A DNA stretch of 64,000 nucleotides from Pseudomonadota bacterium. GTDB lineage: Bacteria > Pseudomonadota > Gammaproteobacteria > Pseudomonadales > Moraxellaceae. This document shows positions 17,954-26,034 of this stretch, in pieces (the stretch's first letter is position 1; every line of letters starts with the position of its first letter). The notes under the pieces are model-generated. The model saw nothing but the letters and a program-made list of their open reading frames with translations. It searched no databases and had not been told where the DNA came from. The translations under genes and the position numbers were made by a program. The stretch is from assembly GCA_023393635.1 (NCBI GenBank), contig JAEWKT010000031.1, positions 1-64,000 of the forward strand, in the 5' to 3' direction.

Positions 17954-18400
17954 TTAGTTTTCACGAATCCAGGTTTGACTACGACCCAAGGCAGAAATAC
18001 CGACATAACCACGCATCATTAGACGACGTTCATCTGGGCTTAGGCGGGCTTTGCCCTTATAGATATTTCCAGACAACGGATCAAGTACCTTGGCATTGAT
18101 AAAGTTAAATTGATTTTTCGGATCTTGCATTAAACCAGTTAATACGGTTAAGCCAACCAGCGGTTTATTGGTATAAGGTGCTGGGCAGTTTTGGCAGGTT
18201 TCTTTTGGCGTATAGCCAGGACGGGGAATTATTTTAACAATAGTGCCGTGGTAGGCGCCATTGCTATCCTGTTTGATTTCTATTAATGCCTTGGAAAAAC
18301 CTGTCTTATCATCAATGGTACGCCATGTACCAGTTATATCTGCTGCAAAGGCTATTGAGCAACTACATAGGGTAATCAGACCAACTATCCAGTTTTTCAT
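17954..18400 (-). CDS. secreted DUF2147 protein, copy 2
   Basis: A 148-residue DUF2147 protein with signal peptide (about residues 1-20, ending in AFA) and mature start ADITGTWRTIDDK. It is much closer to copy 3 than to copy 1: both share GFSKALIEIKQ and IPRPGYTPKETCQNCPAP. The two cysteines of CxxCP could form a disulfide in the periplasm. Two adjacent ATG codons exist (18403 and 18400); AAGGA is better spaced from the second. It has its own 5' region (18404-18689) and terminator, so it is likely transcribed alone. Confidence 0.86.
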   Translation of the reverse strand: MKNWIVGLITLCSCSIAFAADITGTWRTIDDKTGFSKALIEIKQDSNGAYHGTIVKIIPRPGYTPKETCQNCPAPYTNKPLVGLTVLTGLMQDPKNQFNFINAKVLDPLSGNIYKGKARLSPDERRLMMRGYVGISALGRSQTWIREN

Positions 18401-18614
18401 CATGCTTTCCTTTTTAGAGTAATTATCCTAATTTTATAACATATAATACAAATTACATAACCTTTTTAGCAATAAAGCTATTGCTATAGCGATTTAAACA
18501 AAGTCAACCAATAATTGCTATCAAAATAGAAGGACTTAGGCTTCTTGCATCAGCAATTGATACCGCCTCTAGCACTCTAGCTTAAGGTTAAAAATACGCA
18601 AGCGGGGTGATGCA

Positions 18615-18657
18615 GGAGGTCTGGCTTTTCGCATGCAATGCCATGCAAAAAGCCTCC
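18615..18657. terminator. hairpin between DUF2147 copies 2 and 3
   Basis: GGCTTTTCGCATG pairs with CATGCAAAAAGCC (one mismatch) around a 6-base loop, with GGAGG/CCTCC flanking. It lies 33 bases past the stop of copy 3. It lacks a clear T tail in the leftward direction, so it is a weak terminator candidate or an RNA structure. Confidence 0.5.
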
Positions 18658-18689
18658 TAACTAAAATATAGCTCACTTTTGAGGATAGC

Positions 18690-19148
18690 TTAATCCTCAC
18701 GTAGCCAGGTTTGACTACGGCCCAGCGCAGAAACACCAACATAACCACGCATAGTCAGGCGACGGCCATCATTACTTAATTTGGCTTTACTGCTATAAAT
18801 TTTGCCTGATAACGGATCAAGAACCTTGCCATTTACAAAGTTATTGTCGTTCTTGGGATCCTGCTTAAGATCCATAAGCACTTTTAAGCCCACATTTGGC
18901 TTATCAGTAAATGGCGCTGGGCAATTTTGGCACGTTTCTTTAGGCGTATAACCAGGGCGAGGAATCAGCTTGATAATTTTGCCTTCATAAGCGCCATTAT
19001 TGTTTTGTTTAATTTCAATAAGGGCTTTTGAAAAGCCAGTTTTATCATCAATTGAACGCCAAGTACCTGTAAGGTCAGCAGCCTGAGCAAAGCTGGCACA
19101 CAAAAGAGTAATGGTAGATGCACAAGCAATAGATATTGATTTTAACAT
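18690..19148 (-). CDS. secreted DUF2147 protein, copy 3
   Basis: A 152-residue DUF2147 protein; signal peptide of about 23 residues ending in AQA, then ADLTGTWRSIDDK. It has CQNCPAPFTDKP and the common C-terminal GYVGVSALGRSQTWLRED. AAGGAG lies seven bases before the ATG. Its likeness to copy 2 along nearly the full length points to a local duplication, while copy 1 diverged earlier or faster. Role unknown; small secreted WR/W-rich beta proteins of this kind could bind a ligand or envelope component. Confidence 0.86.
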   Translation of the reverse strand: MLKSISIACASTITLLCASFAQAADLTGTWRSIDDKTGFSKALIEIKQNNNGAYEGKIIKLIPRPGYTPKETCQNCPAPFTDKPNVGLKVLMDLKQDPKNDNNFVNGKVLDPLSGKIYSSKAKLSNDGRRLTMRGYVGVSALGRSQTWLRED

Positions 19149-19367
19149 GCAGGTTCTCCTTAACCTTCAACTTATACCTGGTCTGTCAGTTACTCCTAAA
19201 AAGGAATAAACAAGCAACAGAGGTTAGTAGCCATTGAAGTAAATAAAAACTAACGATGGTTTACATAATCTAACTGGTATTAATTTATTCAATTACAAGG
19301 CAAAGTACAATTGTTTTTTGTGACTCAGTCGACTATTTTGGGGTAAATTAAGGAAAAGTGACTAAAA

Positions 19368-20036
19368 TTAAGCCCAATTAAGAATGATAAGTGGTAACCA
19401 GATCGCAGTTAAAATTCCGTTTACGGCCATGCCAAAAGCAGCGTAACGTCCTGCGACAGGGCCACGCTGCCATGCCTGCACGGTACCAATGGCATGCGCT
19501 GCCAAACCCAATGCCAAACCTGCAGCGCGCTCATCATTCAGGTTGCGTAATATGAGGGGTGATAGAGCAGCGCCAATAAGACCCGACAAAATCACAATCA
19601 GGCTCACCATTGCCAGTGGTGCATGGATAAGAGTTGCAATATTTAAGGCAATAGGGGTGGTGACGGCACGGGTAGCAAATGCCAAGATGGTAGGGGAGGA
19701 GAGGTGTAGCGCATAGGCCAGTCCCATTGGAATGCCTACACTGGTGATGGTAGCAAAGACAAATAAGCCAATGAGTGCCTTAATGGGAACGTCATCTAAG
19801 CGAATGGCAGCCAGCGGTATGGCCAGCGCCACAGTGACATAACCCAACAAATGCTGGAATAACTGATCTACAGAACGCATATACTGTTCGTAAGGCCAGC
19901 GGATCGCCCATAAGAGCCCAAGCACAATAAACATGGCAATGATAATCACGGGCAGGCGCGGAAAATACTGACCTATAAAGCGCGCGACAAGGTATGCAAT
20001 CAGCGTTAGGGTAAATCCTGCAAGTACTAAAACCAT
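19368..20036 (-). CDS. lrgB: LrgB/CidB-family membrane protein
   Basis: A 222-residue polytopic inner membrane protein with about six to seven helices. The family blocks are FATRAVTTPIALNIA near residues 120-134 and ALGLAAHAIGTVQAW near 175-190, characteristic of LrgB. The family is linked to holin/antiholin-like control of murein hydrolases and, in some bacteria, to glycolate, pyruvate or other small-acid transport. It lies 117 bases downstream of an LrgA-like gene in the same direction, the usual order, but with a wider gap than usual. No LytTR regulator is next to it. Confidence 0.9.
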   Translation of the reverse strand: MVLVLAGFTLTLIAYLVARFIGQYFPRLPVIIIAMFIVLGLLWAIRWPYEQYMRSVDQLFQHLLGYVTVALAIPLAAIRLDDVPIKALIGLFVFATITSVGIPMGLAYALHLSSPTILAFATRAVTTPIALNIATLIHAPLAMVSLIVILSGLIGAALSPLILRNLNDERAAGLALGLAAHAIGTVQAWQRGPVAGRYAAFGMAVNGILTAIWLPLIILNWA

Positions 20037-20153
20037 TCCAGCCTCTTTATTTCAATGACTATGTTGGACTTGCATGGAGGCAAAGCAACGATTTATTAAG
20101 CTGAGCATCCAAGCCCAGTATTTGTCTTGCAATTGGCCTGCAATTATTGGCCA

Positions 20154-20531
20154 TCATTTATCTGTTTTCATCCAGCGTTTTGCCGCATAGGCATAAGCCC
20201 ATAATGAAATAAGCGTGCTAGAAACCAGCACAAACAAGAACCAGGGTAATTCATGCCCTAAGTGTGCCAGCATAATAATTGCCCCTGCGGAAATGGGTAA
20301 AAATGCAAAGGCGCTTTCTTTCATGATATGTGTGGTGGCATCTAGCAGGCGTAAAGGCAGCGGCTTAAAATGACGCCAAATTAATAGCCCCATCAAGAAA
20401 CCTAATAAACCGACCAGATTGCCAAGCTCAGGATAATGGACTAAACTCATTAACCAGACTGCGGCCTCTCGGATCAGAACAATAAGCACCAGAGTAAAAA
20501 CCAGGGCTGGCCAATCAAACTTGCGCCACAT
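20154..20531 (-). CDS. lrgA: LrgA/CidA-like membrane protein
   Basis: A 125-residue protein with four predicted helices (about residues 8-28, 36-52, 70-90, 95-115). The layout and the final basic tail match LrgA/CidA holin-like proteins, and the partner lrgB follows. The match of individual residues is weaker than for lrgB, for example SAGAIIML in place of the usual VP-V-I segment, so the call leans on position. A perfect inverted repeat lies 104-147 bases upstream of the start. Confidence 0.72.
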   Translation of the reverse strand: MWRKFDWPALVFTLVLIVLIREAAVWLMSLVHYPELGNLVGLLGFLMGLLIWRHFKPLPLRLLDATTHIMKESAFAFLPISAGAIIMLAHLGHELPWFLFVLVSSTLISLWAYAYAAKRWMKTDK

Positions 20532-20634
20532 GGGTAAACCACCTCATTAAACGCTGACTAAAAGTAGAGATTCAAAACCAGTGAGCCAAGCTGCCCACAT
20601 AAAAACTTGCATGAAAACTTAACGACTGTCTTAG

Positions 20635-20678
20635 CTTAGCGCATGCACCCTTAAGAATATATTCAACCATGCGCTAAG
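20635..20678. repeat. 11-bp perfect inverted repeat between hflX and lrgA
   Basis: CTTAGCGCATG (20635-20645) is repeated inverted as CATGCGCTAAG (20668-20678) with 22 bases between. It has no T run on either side, so it is not a classical terminator. It may be a binding site for a dimeric regulator of lrgAB or an RNA stem at the end of the hflX transcript. Confidence 0.7.
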
Positions 20679-20742
20679 ATAAAGTGACTTAAAGGACAAG
20701 CCTTAATGATGTGGTTGGTATCTAATAGCCATTACACTAAAT

Positions 20743-22098
20743 TTAAGGCTTAGGGTTTAAGGCGGCTTTATTGAGCTCAAAGTGCTCCAGCGGTCTTGCA
20801 AATAAGGCGGCTTGCGTGTCATTTAGCACTTGGGCTGGTAGAAGCTGCGCTTTGCCTAATAATTGCTGGAGCTGATCTTTGGCCATATGAGCAGTCATAA
20901 GTATGTTGCCATTGTCCAAAACCTGCTCGTGCTTTACCACATTTAATGCATAAAGCTGGTTACGCAACTTGCCTGCACTGGCTGGTAAGTTAAGCTCAAA
21001 GTCCGTGAGCTGACCCATGAGGCAGGTTTGTACCGCTTGTCTTAATAAATCCAGACCTGCGCCTGTATAAGACGACACATAAACCCGATCAGGCTGGTTG
21101 GGTTTTGCCTCAATAAGACGTGGTTGTTCGCCTGTGATATCAATTTTGTTATACACGCGCAGCACAGGCACTGTATTGCCAATTTCCTTTAATACCGATT
21201 CTACGGCTTCAATCTGCTCGTGCATTTCTGCGCTGCTGGCATCAATCACGTGCAATAAGAGTGATGCTTCCAGCGTTTCTTCCAGCGTGGCACGAAACGA
21301 GTCAACCAGTGAGTGAGGCAAATTACGCACAAAGCCCACTGTATCCGCCAAGACCACATTGCCAAGTCCAGTCCAGTCTAACCGCCTTAAGGTAGGGTCA
21401 AGTGTGGCAAACAACTGGTTTGCTGCATAAACATCGCTGTTGGCCAGTTTGTTAAATAGCGTGGATTTGCCTGCGTTGGTATAACCCACCAGCGAAATGG
21501 TAGGTACATCTGCTTTTTGCCGTGCAGCGCGACCCTGACTGCGGGTCTGACGTACTTTTTCTAGCCGTTCTTTGAGCTGTGCTACCCGAATACGCAATAA
21601 GCGACGGTCAGTTTCAAGCTGGGTTTCACCAGGGCCACGTAAGCCGATACCGCCCTTTTGTCGCTCAAGATGCGTCCAGCCACGAACCAGACGGGTAGAT
21701 AAATGCTCAAGCTGCGCTAGCTCTACTTGCAGCTTACCTTCATGCGTGCGCGCACGCTGGGCAAAAATATCTAAAATTAAACCTGTGCGATCAATGACAC
21801 GGCATTCAAACACACGCTCCAGGTTGCGCTCCTGGCCAGGACTTAATGTATGGTCAAAAATAACCAGATCAATGTCTTCTGCTTTGACCATTGCCGCAAT
21901 TTCTTCTGCTTTACCACTACCAATAAATAATTTTGGGTCAGGACGCTGGCGTGAACCTGTAATCAGCTCAACGATATCAGCGCCAGCAGACTGGGCAAGT
22001 AATTTAAATTCTTCAATATCCAGTTCTTCCAGTTGATAAACGCTCATGTGTACCAGCAATGCACGTTCGCCGCCCTGATGCCGCTCAAAATATTCCAC
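20743..22098 (-). CDS. hflX: ribosome-associated GTPase HflX
   Basis: A 451-residue GTPase that binds the 50S subunit and can split stalled ribosomes after heat stress. It has the HflX N-terminal domain (LITGSRQRPDPKLFIGSGKAEEI), a helical linker with GGIGLRGPGETQLETDRR near 150-165, and the G domain starting with G1 GYTNAGKS near residues 204-211, G3 DTVGF and G4 NKID. Start is GTG at 22098, consistent with the family N-terminus GGERALLVH; AAGG is about eleven bases upstream. In many gammaproteobacteria hflX follows hfq; it does not here. Confidence 0.95.
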   Translation of the reverse strand: MEYFERHQGGERALLVHMSVYQLEELDIEEFKLLAQSAGADIVELITGSRQRPDPKLFIGSGKAEEIAAMVKAEDIDLVIFDHTLSPGQERNLERVFECRVIDRTGLILDIFAQRARTHEGKLQVELAQLEHLSTRLVRGWTHLERQKGGIGLRGPGETQLETDRRLLRIRVAQLKERLEKVRQTRSQGRAARQKADVPTISLVGYTNAGKSTLFNKLANSDVYAANQLFATLDPTLRRLDWTGLGNVVLADTVGFVRNLPHSLVDSFRATLEETLEASLLLHVIDASSAEMHEQIEAVESVLKEIGNTVPVLRVYNKIDITGEQPRLIEAKPNQPDRVYVSSYTGAGLDLLRQAVQTCLMGQLTDFELNLPASAGKLRNQLYALNVVKHEQVLDNGNILMTAHMAKDQLQQLLGKAQLLPAQVLNDTQAALFARPLEHFELNKAALNPKP

Positions 22099-22319
22099 GT
22101 ATGTAGTGACCTTTATTTATCAATAATAAAGTATTTATTTTAAGCAATTTTAATCAGATATGCTGAACTATTTGTGTGAGTAAATGGTGTGCTTCGGCAC
22201 CTTAAAAGTGCATGGCTTGATTGATCTTGTACGTTTTATATAATCGGGGATGGAAGTATGCCAAGCGTGTAGTAAGATAAATAATCAAGCTGGCTAAATA
22301 GCTTTTGGGCATGTATTAG

Positions 22320-23150
22320 GTGAAAACATTGAGTTTAGATTTGCAATCCCAGTTTCAGGGATCAGTATTGAAGCAATTAAAAAATAAAGCGCAGCTTCCA
22401 GCACGTCAGCTAAAGCGCGTGACAGGCTTGATTAAAATTATTAATGAAGGGTTCTGGCTGGCTTATCGTGGTGGTGCATTTCGTACCCCCAATCAGTTAG
22501 AACATACTCGTCTGGTGCGCTATTTCTGCCGCCAGTTGTGCCATGTGATGAATCTGCAAGTAACAGTTCATGCGCCTGTGCCAAAGCAACATGCTTTATG
22601 GGTGGGTAACCATGTGTCATGGCTGGATATTGGTGTTATTGGCTCACAAGCCCGAATCTTCTTTTTGGCCAAAGCAGAAGTTCAGCACTGGCCTATATTT
22701 GGCAAGCTGGCTCAAGCGGGCGGTACCTTATTTATTCAGCGTGGCTCAGGTGATTCGGTCGTGGTAAAACAGCAAATTACTGGGTTTTTAAATCAAAAAA
22801 TCCCTATTTTATTTTTTCCTGAAGCCACCACCACCGATGGCCGCGTGGTGAAGCGCTTACATGGCAAGCTGCTATCTTCTGCCATAGACACGCAAACCCC
22901 TATCCAGCCTGTGGTGCTGTGCTATGTGAACAGTCAGGGTCAACTTGATAAAGTGGTGCCTTACATCAATGAACAAAGTTTTTTAGAAAATTTTATGAAT
23001 GTGCTAAAACTTGAAAAAATTCAGGCACATTTATTACCCTTAGAAGCAATTTCACCCATCGGGCATGATATTGATTCACTCACGCAACTGCTGCATGAGC
23101 GAATGAGTGCGGGCTTGGCAGCACTACAGCAAAAAGTACTTGGCACTTGA
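22320..23150 (+). CDS. PlsC-type 1-acylglycerol-3-phosphate acyltransferase-like protein
   Basis: A 276-residue acyltransferase. Motif I is NHVSWLD near residues 99-105, motif III is FPEATTTDG near 170, and a later VVLCYV strand matches the PlsC fold. It would acylate a lysophospholipid or a related glycerol lipid at the inner membrane. No clear transmembrane segment is present; residues 1-40 are basic and amphipathic. Start GTG at 22320 is the outermost and has no good ribosome binding site. It converges on the phospholipase D gene, with only five bases between stops. FPEATTTDG in place of FPEGT also occurs in OlsA-type proteins, so ornithine-lipid synthesis is an alternative. Confidence 0.82.
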   Translation: MKTLSLDLQSQFQGSVLKQLKNKAQLPARQLKRVTGLIKIINEGFWLAYRGGAFRTPNQLEHTRLVRYFCRQLCHVMNLQVTVHAPVPKQHALWVGNHVSWLDIGVIGSQARIFFLAKAEVQHWPIFGKLAQAGGTLFIQRGSGDSVVVKQQITGFLNQKIPILFFPEATTTDGRVVKRLHGKLLSSAIDTQTPIQPVVLCYVNSQGQLDKVVPYINEQSFLENFMNVLKLEKIQAHLLPLEAISPIGHDIDSLTQLLHERMSAGLAALQQKVLGT

Positions 23151-23155
23151 TGGAA

Positions 23156-24784
23156 TCACATAAATCCATCAAGTGGCAGGGTGGCAATCATTTTTAAGCC
23201 AAATTTGGTGATGGGCTTAATATTGGGTTCGCGGGTATGGATTTTAATGCCATTTGCAGTTTTTTCTTCCCAGATCATCTTGCCATTTTTGTCTAGTTTC
23301 ACCCGATAGGCAATATTTAAAATACTGTTATCCAAGTCTTTTGATACCTGTTTGGCCAGAGTAGGGCTATCCAGAATTACGCCAATTTCAGTGTTGAGGT
23401 TGGCAGAGCGCGGATCAAAATTAAACGAGCCGATAAAGGCTTGCTGGCGGTCAAACAGCATCATTTTTGCATGCAGGCTGGCATCGCTACTGTCACCAAT
23501 GCCTGAGCTTTTGCTGCCTGAACCACTCGTTGGACTGCCTCCTAAGGTGCGAATACGATCCTTTCTAAAATAACGCCGCTGTACTTTGGTCAGTTGCGGT
23601 AAAAACTCATACAGCTCTACGCCATTTTTGAGCAGCTCCTCACGGCGCTTGGCATAAAACGCATGCACAATGCCCACATCGTTTGCAGCATAAGAATTGG
23701 TGAGCACACGAACACGAACACCGCTTTGCTTTAATTTAATTAAGGCTTCTGTGCCGACATCAGCAGGTACAAAATAGGCAGAAATAATATCAAGCTGCTT
23801 TTGGGGCTCGCCAACCAGACGTTTAAGCTGAAAGGTAAGATGCTCTTTGGGGTCAGAATCTTTATCAATCTTTTCTGGTGAATCTTGCACCAGATGCGCT
23901 GTGACCCAGTCCAGGTCGGGTGTTTTATTCAGCCAGTTATTAAATTCAATCTGTTGTTTGGCCAGATCCAGATAATTTTGTGCAGGAATGGTGGCACGAT
24001 AATCTGCCAGCTGCCGTCTTAGTTGAGCCAAAGTTAGCTGATGATCGCTGGTTTTAATCATTTGGGTGGCAGGGTAGGCCATTTGATAGTTCCAGTAATC
24101 ATCAAATGACTGTGCCACCTCAGGCACTACTTTGCCCACCATTAATACATCAATATCTGAAAACTGAAAACTCTCACCAGCGTCATAATACTGATTGCTG
24201 ATATTGCGGCCACCAATGAGTGCAACCTGCGAGTCGGCTATAAAGGTCTTGTTATGCATGCGCCGATTATTTCTTTTTAAATCGAGGACATAATTTAAGG
24301 CGCGCCAGTTGCGGTAGACAAATGGATTAAATAAACGCACTTCAATATTAGGATGCTGGCTAAGTGCCTGTAAGCTGGCATCAAGGTCGTCAGTATTATT
24401 ATCATCAAGCAGCAAACGTACTCGCACCCCACGGTCTGCGGCATGCAATAAGGCTTCAAGGGTCAGGGCGCCTACTTTGTCGTTATGCCAGATGTAGTAC
24501 TGTAAATCTAGGCTCTTTTCGGCTTTTTGAATCAAAATCAGGCGGGCTGCAATAGCACCAATAGGGTCAATCAGCATTTGATAGCCTGTTAACTCAGGAT
24601 GCTGCGCCTTGTAGGGACTTAATAATTTGCCTAATCCTGTATCCTCAGTGTTAACAATATAGTAGCTATTTTGCACAGCCATGCGTTTGGGTAAATGCTG
24701 GCAGGCGTTTAGAGAAAAGCCAAGACAAAGTATTAAAGTAAGTTTAAGCCACTGCTGTATGATGTAAGACACCTGACTTGGCAT
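23156..24784 (-). CDS. phospholipase D-family lipoprotein, ClsC-like
   Basis: A 542-residue protein with two HKD motifs: His177-Asn-Lys179 with Asp184, and His438-Ala-Lys440 with Asp445. Both are complete, so the enzyme should be active. Residues 1-28 form a lipoprotein signal with lipobox LNAC, predicting a lipid-anchored periplasmic enzyme. Length and the HNKTFIADSQVALIGGRN pattern resemble ClsC (YmdC) cardiolipin synthases, which make cardiolipin from phosphatidylglycerol and phosphatidylethanolamine. In E. coli clsC is beside a partner gene ymdB; none is here. The Ser/Gly stretch near residues 410-430 is an odd low-complexity insert. Confidence 0.85.
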   Translation of the reverse strand: MPSQVSYIIQQWLKLTLILCLGFSLNACQHLPKRMAVQNSYYIVNTEDTGLGKLLSPYKAQHPELTGYQMLIDPIGAIAARLILIQKAEKSLDLQYYIWHNDKVGALTLEALLHAADRGVRVRLLLDDNNTDDLDASLQALSQHPNIEVRLFNPFVYRNWRALNYVLDLKRNNRRMHNKTFIADSQVALIGGRNISNQYYDAGESFQFSDIDVLMVGKVVPEVAQSFDDYWNYQMAYPATQMIKTSDHQLTLAQLRRQLADYRATIPAQNYLDLAKQQIEFNNWLNKTPDLDWVTAHLVQDSPEKIDKDSDPKEHLTFQLKRLVGEPQKQLDIISAYFVPADVGTEALIKLKQSGVRVRVLTNSYAANDVGIVHAFYAKRREELLKNGVELYEFLPQLTKVQRRYFRKDRIRTLGGSPTSGSGSKSSGIGDSSDASLHAKMMLFDRQQAFIGSFNFDPRSANLNTEIGVILDSPTLAKQVSKDLDNSILNIAYRVKLDKNGKMIWEEKTANGIKIHTREPNIKPITKFGLKMIATLPLDGFM

Positions 24785-24976
24785 AAAGGCTATCCTGATT
24801 ATGGCTAAATATCAAAAAAGGTAGGTAAGTGATTGTCACATAATCAATAAAGAGTTTGCGAAATGCTTACATAGTATCATCTGCACTTTATTAAAATAAG
24901 TGTAAATCAGGTATGTTTTAATAAATATAATTGATGAGTTGCTGGAGTATTTTTTTAAGAGCCAATTGGAGACACA

Positions 24977-25987
24977 ATGCCTGATAACGCAACGGTTCAG
25001 TGGGTATTTAACTTAGTTTTTTTGCTGCTTACAGGTTTTGCTGTACTCCGCGCTATCTATGGTTGCCATCATTCAGTCACGGTAGATCGTTATAAGACTT
25101 TTCTTTTGCTCTTTGTTTATTACGGTTTGTATCTGGTGGTGCCGCTATTTCCCTGGGTATTATGGCAATGGTCAGTGGGGTTGCAGAACACCTGGGAGGC
25201 CATGCCGCTAAGCTTAATTTGCCTGTTTTTATTATATGCACGTTTTATTGAACCAAGCATATTGGTGGTTAAGCATACGTCCATTCAGTTGCATGCAGAC
25301 AAGCCTTTAAACCAGCCATTAAAAATAGCCTTGTTGGCTGACCTGCATGTTGGGCTGTTTTCTGGCAGAACACGTCAACTTAAAAAGATGGTCGATTTTG
25401 TGAATGCTGAGCAACCTGACCTGATTGTTTTTTCAGGGGACTGGACTTACGAGCCTAATGATCATTTAAAGCGTGATTTAAGCGTGTTATCAGGATTTAT
25501 TGCGCCTGCATATTCTGTGCCTGGCAACCATGACGAACAAATTCCAGGGCCACCTATTCAGCAGATATTGGCTGAGGCACTGCATTATGCCGATGTTATC
25601 AATATTGAAGGTAAAATAATTGAGCTAGAGGAAGTACGCTTAATTGGCATTGGTGACTTATGGGCAGGTAAGGCAGATATGCAGGTCATGCTTGAATTAC
25701 CACAAGATAAGCCATGGATTGTGGTGGCCCATAACCCCGATACCGTAGCGCAAATGCCAGATTTGAAATATCGGCCACTCATGCTGTCAGGACACACGCA
25801 TGGGGGCCAATTGGAGCTGCCTTGGGTTACCGATTATGTAATGCGCCGCGTATCCCTGCTGGGCTTTAAAAAAGGCTTATACCAAACCAGTAATGCGCAA
25901 GTTTATGTCACGCTTGGCACTGGCCTGGTGGGAGTTCCCTTACGTTTCCGCGCGCCACCTACTATTGATATCTTGCATATTCATTAA
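24977..25987 (+). CDS. membrane-linked metallophosphoesterase
   Basis: A 336-residue calcineurin-like phosphoesterase. Three hydrophobic segments occupy about residues 8-26, 38-60 and 75-92, followed by the catalytic domain with all metal-binding blocks: LLADLHVGL near residue 119, FSGDW, PGNHDE, VVAHNPD and SGHTHGGQ near 270. The combination of N-terminal helices and this domain resembles YaeI/YkuE-type proteins, some of which act on UDP-diacylglucosamine or phospholipids; the substrate here is unknown. GGAG lies five to six bases before the ATG. It is divergent from the phospholipase D gene and convergent with the diguanylate cyclase. Confidence 0.86.
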   Translation: MPDNATVQWVFNLVFLLLTGFAVLRAIYGCHHSVTVDRYKTFLLLFVYYGLYLVVPLFPWVLWQWSVGLQNTWEAMPLSLICLFLLYARFIEPSILVVKHTSIQLHADKPLNQPLKIALLADLHVGLFSGRTRQLKKMVDFVNAEQPDLIVFSGDWTYEPNDHLKRDLSVLSGFIAPAYSVPGNHDEQIPGPPIQQILAEALHYADVINIEGKIIELEEVRLIGIGDLWAGKADMQVMLELPQDKPWIVVAHNPDTVAQMPDLKYRPLMLSGHTHGGQLELPWVTDYVMRRVSLLGFKKGLYQTSNAQVYVTLGTGLVGVPLRFRAPPTIDILHIH

Positions 25988-26034
25988 CGCAATACACAGC
26001 ACATCCGCGGCTTAAGTCAGATAAAAATGCCTGA

